Shown here one piece after another: positions 56,990-64,000 of a stretch of DNA of 64,000 nucleotides; the stretch's first letter is position 1; every line of letters starts with the position of its first letter. Origin of the DNA: CAWATZ01 sp963784995 (lineage in GTDB: Bacteria > Planctomycetota > Planctomycetia > Gemmatales > Gemmataceae). The stretch is taken from contig CAWATZ010000003.1 in the NCBI GenBank assembly GCA_963784995.1, positions 62,001 to 126,000 on the forward strand, read 5' to 3'. A program made the position numbers and the translations under genes. The notes beneath the pieces were generated by a model. The model was not told the origin of the DNA and ran no database searches. It worked only from the letters and a program-made list of their open reading frames with translations.

Positions 56990-57053
56990 TCTGCGCTAAT
57001 CGAAAGAAGGAAACCCGCATGTCGATTAGTGCAGATCAGCGTTGATTAGTGTT
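56972..57053. repeat. Imperfect inverted repeat of CTAATC-rich units, probable terminator
   Basis: Arms 56972-57002 and 57023-57053 match at 27 of 31 positions; each arm holds three TAATC/GATTA-type units. It overlaps the stop region of the oxygenase gene and is followed by TTTTTTCG. It probably terminates that operon. Confidence 0.65.
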
Positions 57054-57177
57054 CCGGTTTTTTCGTTTGACTTGAGGCGCTGCCTGCTGGATTATTTACC
57101 GGGGATGCGGCTGGCGCTGTCGCGGTGGTCCGACCCTGCCGGCGCTGGACCTGGGCATCCTGGCCAGGGTTTTGTTC

Positions 57178-59733
<2,556 letters not shown>

Positions 59734-59859
59734 CAGCCCGCCACGAAGTGCCTGATGGCTCTCCCTGGGAATTCCTGGTGGGCCACAATCCATTGATGAC
59801 AGGATGATCTTGTCCACTTGACCCGGCTCGCCGTAGGATGAGGCAGAAAGGAGCCTGCC

Positions 59860-60060
59860 ATGATTGAACTGACCACGGACCAATTGAAGGCAATCGAGCG
59901 CGAGGCGGACAAACCGACCATCGTCCTCGATCCCCAAACAGGGCAGCAATACCGCCTGATCAAGGAGGAGATGTTCAAACTGATGCAGGGTCTCGTGAAG
60001 CCCTTCAACCGGAGGTGGGACAACCCCGAGGATGACGATCTCATCCGGAAGGACCTATGA
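59860..60060 (+). CDS. Putative antitoxin of a MazEF/PemIK-like pair
   Basis: A 66-residue acidic/charged protein starting MIELTTDQLKAIEREADKPT, AAAGGAG well placed. DPQTGQQYRLIKEEMFKLM is typical of small planctomycete antitoxins preceding MazF-family toxins. The TGA overlaps the next start (ATGA), coupling the two. Confidence 0.75.
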   Translation: MIELTTDQLKAIEREADKPTIVLDPQTGQQYRLIKEEMFKLMQGLVKPFNRRWDNPEDDDLIRKDL

Positions 60061-60398
60061 AGCGCGGCGACGTCGTCCTGCTGAACTGGCCCTACAGCGA
60101 CTTCACGGGCTCCAAAGTACGCCCTGGAATTGTGGTGCAGGCGGATTTCCTTAACGGACTGATCGATGATACGATCTTCGTCCAGCTCACGGGCACACGG
60201 CACAGCCTTCCCGGCACCGAGGTCGAGGTCGATCCGGCGGCGGAGACCGGATCCGGGTTGACAAAGGTCTGCTACGCCTCCTGCACCAACGTCCTGACGC
60301 TCGACCAGACGCTGGTGGTGAAACCGGTTGGCTACCTGTCGGACGCCGTGATGCGGCAGGTAGAGGCATGCCTGAAGACGGTGTTGGAGATCCCCTGA
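60057..60398 (+). CDS. MazF/PemK-family mRNA interferase toxin
   Basis: A 113-residue protein with the PemK pattern: MKRGDVVLLNWPYSDFTGSK then VRPGIVVQADFLNGLIDDTI, VQLTGTRHSLPGTEVEVDP, and SGLTKVCYASCTNVLTLD for the conserved Thr/Ser strand. MazF toxins cleave mRNA at short sequences; the upstream gene would neutralise it. Complete and coupled by ATGA. Confidence 0.85.
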   Translation: MKRGDVVLLNWPYSDFTGSKVRPGIVVQADFLNGLIDDTIFVQLTGTRHSLPGTEVEVDPAAETGSGLTKVCYASCTNVLTLDQTLVVKPVGYLSDAVMRQVEACLKTVLEIP

Positions 60399-60604
60399 GA
60401 AACCTCACAATTCCCAGAGTCGAAACTTGTGCTACCCTCTGGTCGCTGAAACTCCTGGATCGCCTCTCAGTGAGTGCCGCCGAGCTGGCTTTTCCTCACT
60501 TCTCTTTTTCTGGTACAATAAAAACGAGATTCGGGCCGGCGGCTGTCCCGTAGCCTGAGAGGCCGGTTTTTTGGCCCCCGGCCCCTGTGTGGAGATTGAT
60601 TCGG

Positions 60605-61237
60605 ATGGCAAATCCTGTTTTTTCGCGTTCCAAGCGTCCGGTGATGGTGGCGATGGTCCTGGGCACGGCCCTGACCACGCTCAATCCGATGCCGGCAGTT
60701 CCGGCGGAACCCGAGACGACTCAGAAAGCGATAACCGACATTAACCGCTATTGCACCACCTGCTGGCGCAATGCCCGCTTGCCGATCGATTCCTGGAGCG
60801 ATTGCACCCAGGAAGTCTTTAGCCGGCTGTTCGAGCGGCTGCCCGGCGACCGCTGGTCGCGGGTCCTGCAAACCGAGGGCGAGGAGCGGCGCGAGCTGGT
60901 GCGGGCCATCGATGCCGTCAAGAAGCGGACACAGCGGGTCCGGAAATGGTCCAACACGCTCGACGGCGTGGCCGACCGGCATGACGCCGACTGCCGGCAG
61001 CGCTCCGAGGAGCGCGACCTGGTGCAGCAAACGGCCCGGGAGCTGCTCACGGAACGCCAGCAGCGCATCCTGCAGATGAGCTTCGAGGGCTGGTCGGTCC
61101 ACGAGATCGCCCAGGAAATGACCCTGCCGGCCGAGCGGGTCAGCGACGAGAAGTACAAGGCCATCCGCAAGCTGCGGGCCCACCTGGCCGAGGAGGAGGC
61201 CTGGCCGGCTGCCCGGCCGTCAGCTCTTCCGGCGTAG
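60605..61237 (+). CDS. Sigma-factor-like protein with hydrophobic N-terminus
   Basis: A 210-residue protein starting MANPVFSRSKRPVMVAMVLG. An apparent signal/anchor-like stretch (MVAMVLGTALTTLNPMPAVP) precedes a sigma-70-like part: WSDCTQEVFSRLFERLP for region 2 and ERQQRILQMSFEGWSVHEIA then EMTLPAERVSDEKYKAIRKL for the region 4 HTH. The hydrophobic leader is unusual for a sigma factor. The 3' end overlaps the plsC 3' end by 18 bp (convergent). Confidence 0.6.
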   Translation: MANPVFSRSKRPVMVAMVLGTALTTLNPMPAVPAEPETTQKAITDINRYCTTCWRNARLPIDSWSDCTQEVFSRLFERLPGDRWSRVLQTEGEERRELVRAIDAVKKRTQRVRKWSNTLDGVADRHDADCRQRSEERDLVQQTARELLTERQQRILQMSFEGWSVHEIAQEMTLPAERVSDEKYKAIRKLRAHLAEEEAWPAARPSALPA

Positions 61238-61887
61238 GGCCTCGGCGCGCTTCTGCACCTCGGCGATCCGGTCGAACACCTCTTGCAGTGCCTGCTCCCG
61301 GGGCAACTCCACGCAGCGCTGCGGGTCCAGCGGCTTGCCGATGGACACCGCCAGGCCCCCGGCGGGGCCGGCAGGAACAGCGGCGCCAGGCGGGGAAATG
61401 TCTGCTGCCGGGGGAAGAGCTGGAAAGCGCCGGCGATGCCGACCGGAAAGATGGGGGCGAGGGTGCGCTTGATGATGAGCAGCACCCCGGGACGAAGCTC
61501 CTGCATGGCCCCGGTCGTCGTCCGGCTCCCCTCGGGGAAGATCAGCACTTTCTTGCCGGCCTGGAGCAGGTCAATCGCCAGCTTCAGGCCCTCCTTGGCC
61601 ACCCCTTCCCGGGCGATCGGAACCGCATTCACACTGCGAAGCAATGCGCTGAACAGGGGCACTTGGAAAAGGGAGCTGCGGGCCAGGTAGCTGATCGGCC
61701 GCCTGGCCGCCACGCCGACCAGGACGGGGTCGAGATAGCTCTGGTGATTGGCGATGAGCAGGGCTGGGCCGTGTCGGGGGAGATGGCGGAAACCTTCGCT
61801 GCGAAAACTGAAGCCCAGCAGAGTGCCGCCGGAGGTCACCAGGAAACAGAGGCGATACCACGCCGATGCGAGCCAGTCCTGCAGCAT
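61220..61887 (-). CDS. plsC: 1-acyl-sn-glycerol-3-phosphate acyltransferase (one frameshift)
   Basis: Second acyl transfer in phosphatidic acid synthesis at the inner membrane. HX4D motif: LLIANHQSYLDPVLVGV. FPEGSR motif: KVLIFPEGSRTTTGAM; also PIFPVGIAGAFQLFP. The first frame goes off in a run of five G near 61356-61360. The proper ending in the next frame is GLAVSIGKPLDPQRC, VELPREQALQEVFDRIAEVQ, KRAEALRRKS and TGA at 61220-61222. Length is then normal (about 222 residues). It lies 16 bp after cmk and is presumably co-transcribed. Confidence 0.85.
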
Positions 61888-61903
61888 GCGTTCGTTCTTG
61901 GGG

Positions 61904-62560
61904 TCATTGACGTGGCAGCCGCCGTCTGACCTCCGCCTCCATTTGCTCGACCACCTGATCCAGGGTCAAGTGCGTCGTGTCCAGCAGCACGGCGTCCTCG
62001 GCCGGCCGCAGCGGCGCCAGGTCGCGGGCGCTGTCGCGCCGGTCCCGTGCCTCGATCGCTTGCAGCAGCAACTCAAACTCGACCACTTCACCGCCCGCCA
62101 GCAGTTGACGCTGCCGCCGGAGGGCCCGTTCGCGTGGATCGGCACTGAGGAAGAATTTACACAGCGCGTCGGGAAAGACCACCGTGCCCTGATCGCGGCC
62201 CTCGCAGACCACATGCCGTCCCCGGCTGACGTCGCGCTGCCACTGGGCCAGGTAACGGCGAACCACGGGGACCACGGCCACCACGCTGGAGGCGTGCGAC
62301 ACCTCGCTGGTGCGGATCAGCTCGGTAACGTCCTCGCCGTTGAGCAGGATCTTGCCGGGGGGCATTTCCAGCCGAAGCGTTTGCAGCAGACGTTCCAGGG
62401 AGGGGGCGTCGGTCAGGCTGACGTCAGCGCGGAGGACAGCCAGGCCGACCGCCCGATAAGTGGCTCCGGTGTCGAGGAACTCAAAGCCCAGCCGCTGGGC
62501 CAACCGCCGGGAGGCACTGCTCTTGCCCGCACCGGCGGGGCCGTCAATGGTGATGATCAT
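61904..62560 (-). CDS. cmk: Cytidylate kinase
   Basis: Phosphorylates CMP/dCMP for nucleotide synthesis. P-loop GPAGAGKSSASRRLAQRL at about residue 7; FLDTGATYRAVGLAVLRADV for CMP binding; VCEGRDQGTVVFPDALCKFF and LSADPRERALRRQRQLLAGG for the LID/Arg region; RDRRDSARDLAPLRPAEDAV for the conserved D-R-D box. 218 residues, normal length. The cmk-plsC order is common in many bacteria. Confidence 0.95.
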   Translation of the reverse strand: MIITIDGPAGAGKSSASRRLAQRLGFEFLDTGATYRAVGLAVLRADVSLTDAPSLERLLQTLRLEMPPGKILLNGEDVTELIRTSEVSHASSVVAVVPVVRRYLAQWQRDVSRGRHVVCEGRDQGTVVFPDALCKFFLSADPRERALRRQRQLLAGGEVVEFELLLQAIEARDRRDSARDLAPLRPAEDAVLLDTTHLTLDQVVEQMEAEVRRRLPRQ

Positions 62561-62590
62561 GGCCAGGCCAGCCCATCCTGGGGTCTGGGG

Positions 62591-63208
62591 TTAACGGGAC
62601 GGCGGCGTGATCGTGATGCCCAGGTAGGGCTCTTCCGGGCTCAGCACCCGGGTCACGCCGGTGCGAAGCCGGCCAAAGTTGCCAACGTCCACACTGTAGG
62701 TGACGGTGCCAAAGGGACGATCGATCTGCCGGGTTTCGTAGGGATCGAGACTGTAGGCCGTACCGTCGATGGTCACGGTGGCCGGCAACCCCGAGCGATT
62801 CTGCAGCCAGACGGTCCCGCCCGCCGGCCCGCCAGGCCGCGGCTCGGAGGGGGAGCGGGCGATCCGCAAGCGCTCGTCCTGGGCCTTCACCTTGTCCGCG
62901 AGGTCCCGATAACTGGTTTGCAGGTTCTCCACCTGACCTCGCAGGGCCTTGACCTCGTCGGCCAGCATCTGGAAATCACTCACCAGTTTCTTAAAGTCCA
63001 GGACATCGACTTTCTTCCCTTCGACGTCTTTCAGACGCTCGTTGATCTGTTTCAACTGTGTGCTGATTTCTTTGAGCTGCAGGGAGAGATCCGCGATGGT
63101 GGGCTCTGCTGGCTTGTCCGAGCGTTTTTCGTCCGCCTGGCCTTGGCATGCCAGGAGCAGGGTGAACAGCAGGGCGGTCGTTCCGACTTGTTTCCAGGTG
63201 CGCGACAT
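62591..63208 (-). CDS. Exported coiled-coil protein of unknown function
   Basis: A 205-residue protein; ATG 63208 after GAGGAGG. Signal peptide MSRTWKQVGTTALLFTLLLA with a possible lipobox Cys at ACQG. A long coiled coil (LSLQLKEISTQLKQINERLK, LADEVKALRGQVENLQTSYR) precedes a C-terminal beta-sandwich-like part (GGTVWLQNRSGLPATVTIDG, DRPFGTVTYSVDVGNF). Such layouts occur in planctomycete periplasmic proteins; no family name. Confidence 0.65.
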   Translation of the reverse strand: MSRTWKQVGTTALLFTLLLACQGQADEKRSDKPAEPTIADLSLQLKEISTQLKQINERLKDVEGKKVDVLDFKKLVSDFQMLADEVKALRGQVENLQTSYRDLADKVKAQDERLRIARSPSEPRPGGPAGGTVWLQNRSGLPATVTIDGTAYSLDPYETRQIDRPFGTVTYSVDVGNFGRLRTGVTRVLSPEEPYLGITITPPSR

Positions 63209-63460
63209 GGCGAGCCTCCTCGATGGCGATTGCGGACTCCGATCCCGATCACCGCGACACGATACGGTAAGACGTGTCATCCTTCAAACTGCGGCGATCA
63301 GGGGTTCAATCCGCCTCCCGTTGGATACCTGGGGGAAACTTCGCACTGGTACTATTGAGCTTAGAGAAGGAAGGATCGGCAATCAAGTCAAATCCGTTCA
63401 ACTCGACCGAGTCTGCGCCGACGGCTGGCAGGACGGGTGGGATCGGGAAGGTAGGGCGAT

Positions 63461-63497
63461 CGTTTCGCCGCGACGCGGGGTGCGTCGCGGCGAAACG
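63461..63497. terminator. Strong hairpin downstream of rimI
   Basis: CGTTTCGCCGCGACGC (63461-63476) and its exact complement (63482-63497) with a GGGGT loop, 5 bp after the rimI stop on the minus strand. Likely a terminator despite lacking a T-tract. The rest of 63210-63460 has no gene and would hold the promoter of the coiled-coil gene. Confidence 0.7.
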
Positions 63498-63502
63498 GCC
63501 CC

Positions 63503-64000
63503 TCAGCTCTCCTCGAACTGAGCGATGCGGTTGACCGATTCCTCGACGTCGTCGCCGACGTCCTCGGTCAGACGATATTGCAGCAGGTACGCGTCCTCGC
63601 CGCTGTCCTCGTAAAAGGAACGCAGGACGCGAACCGCCTTGAAGCCCTGGTTGCGGAAGAACAGCTGCGCCGTCAAGTTTGTTTCGCGCACCTCCAGCGT
63701 GATCCGGGTGCGGCGATGGCTGGACAGCTTGCCGATCAGCTTGGCGACCATCTGGGCTCCGACGCCCAGCCGGCGATAGCCGGGATGGACGGCGAAGTTC
63801 AGGATGTGCAGCTTGTTCTTGTGCAACTCGTAGATCATGAAGCCGACCACACGTTCGCCCTGCTCGGCCACCATGCCGATGCAGTTGCGCTGGCGCAGAC
63901 AGCGCAGGAAGTCCTCCTCCGACCAGGGGTACTCGAAGCTCTCCTGTTCGGTGTGGAGAACGTCGGGCATGTCCCGGCGGATCATCCAGCGGATGTGGAC
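63503..64000 (-). CDS. rimI: Ribosomal-protein-alanine N-acetyltransferase RimI-like (5' end at or beyond window edge)
   Basis: GNAT acetyltransferase. Core: HTEQESFEYPWSEEDFLRCL, VVGFMIYELHKNKLHILNFA, the acetyl-CoA loop HPGYRRLGVGAQMVAKLIGK (R-x-x-G-x-G/A) and ITLEVRETNLTAQLFFRNQG. RimI acetylates the N-terminal alanine of ribosomal protein S18. An ATG exists at 63985, but the frame stays open to the window end (VHIRW before it), so the true start may lie outside. Confidence 0.85.
   Translation of the reverse strand, partial: VHIRWMIRRDMPDVLHTEQESFEYPWSEEDFLRCLRQRNCIGMVAEQGERVVGFMIYELHKNKLHILNFAVHPGYRRLGVGAQMVAKLIGKLSSHRRTRITLEVRETNLTAQLFFRNQGFKAVRVLRSFYEDSGEDAYLLQYRLTEDVGDDVEESVNRIAQFEES

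Overview
The window looks like a planctomycete chromosome, most likely from the Gemmata/Zavarzinella group (order Gemmatales). Pointers are an ECF sigma factor with a long membrane-anchored C-terminal extension, secreted WD40 proteins with a HEAT-like tail, the planctomycete N-terminal LE-x-LE-(A/D)-R motif on exported proteins, a redoxin/cytochrome c/copper-monooxygenase-like module, DUF4058 and high GC throughout. No rRNA, tRNA or CRISPR array was recognised.

Layout. 1-7.3 kb: ECF sigma factor (cut by the window edge), a scrap-yard of kinase and WD40 fragments, a secreted CBM9-like protein, a large WD40 protein and a DUF4058/DUF1016 chimera. 7.4-28.6 kb: accessory island. It holds the 3' part of a large probable ATPase, cut off by an IS66 element (copy A). 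Copy A carries a nested DUF6399-type IS and abuts a truncated IS1634-like element. Then come a broken VOC gene, a tandem array of five Rpn/PD-(D/E)XK-like genes (two intact, three decayed, one carrying a 144-bp MITE), a SagB-type nitroreductase, an HNH endonuclease, and a second IS66 (copy B, inverted, with a perfect 8-bp target duplication) inserted in a small probable toxin-antitoxin remnant. 28.7-35.9 kb: an XRE-NB-ARC-TPR STAND protein, small unknown ORFs, an HNH-like gene split by an IS4-family element with a 10-bp target duplication, and an unknown protein with one frameshift.

36-52 kb: a DNA phosphorothioation (Dnd) region broken into repeated pieces. A dndC' + dndD' fragment is duplicated as a 1.1-kb direct repeat; the second copy continues into a near-complete dndD and dndE. 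Smaller dndC/dndD/dndE scraps recur at 44.4, 46.2 and 51.9 kb. Between successive scraps sit self-contained modules: a nucleosidase-like protein plus an unknown partner; a TPR protein plus an unknown lysine-tailed partner; a tripartite HipBST toxin-antitoxin operon with three operator-like palindromes; and a secreted HEAT-repeat + WD40 pair. The HEAT/WD40 segment (about 5.46 kb) interrupts a dndE scrap and is bounded by an 8-bp direct repeat.

52-64 kb: calmer, core-like sequence. It has an exported unknown, a GDSL esterase with a beta-helix-like repeat tail, a redoxin and cytochrome/copper-oxygenase pair, a BarA-like hybrid histidine kinase, a MazEF-like pair, a sigma-factor-like HTH protein, and a minus-strand row of rimI, a coiled-coil exported protein, cmk and plsC.

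Many accessory genes carry single-base frameshifts. Some are clearly biological (they sit beside IS insertions or are shared by both IS66 copies); others sit in homopolymers and may be assembly errors. Most of the accessory content (nucleases, HNH, STAND, Dnd, HipBST, MazEF) is of the kind found in defence islands.
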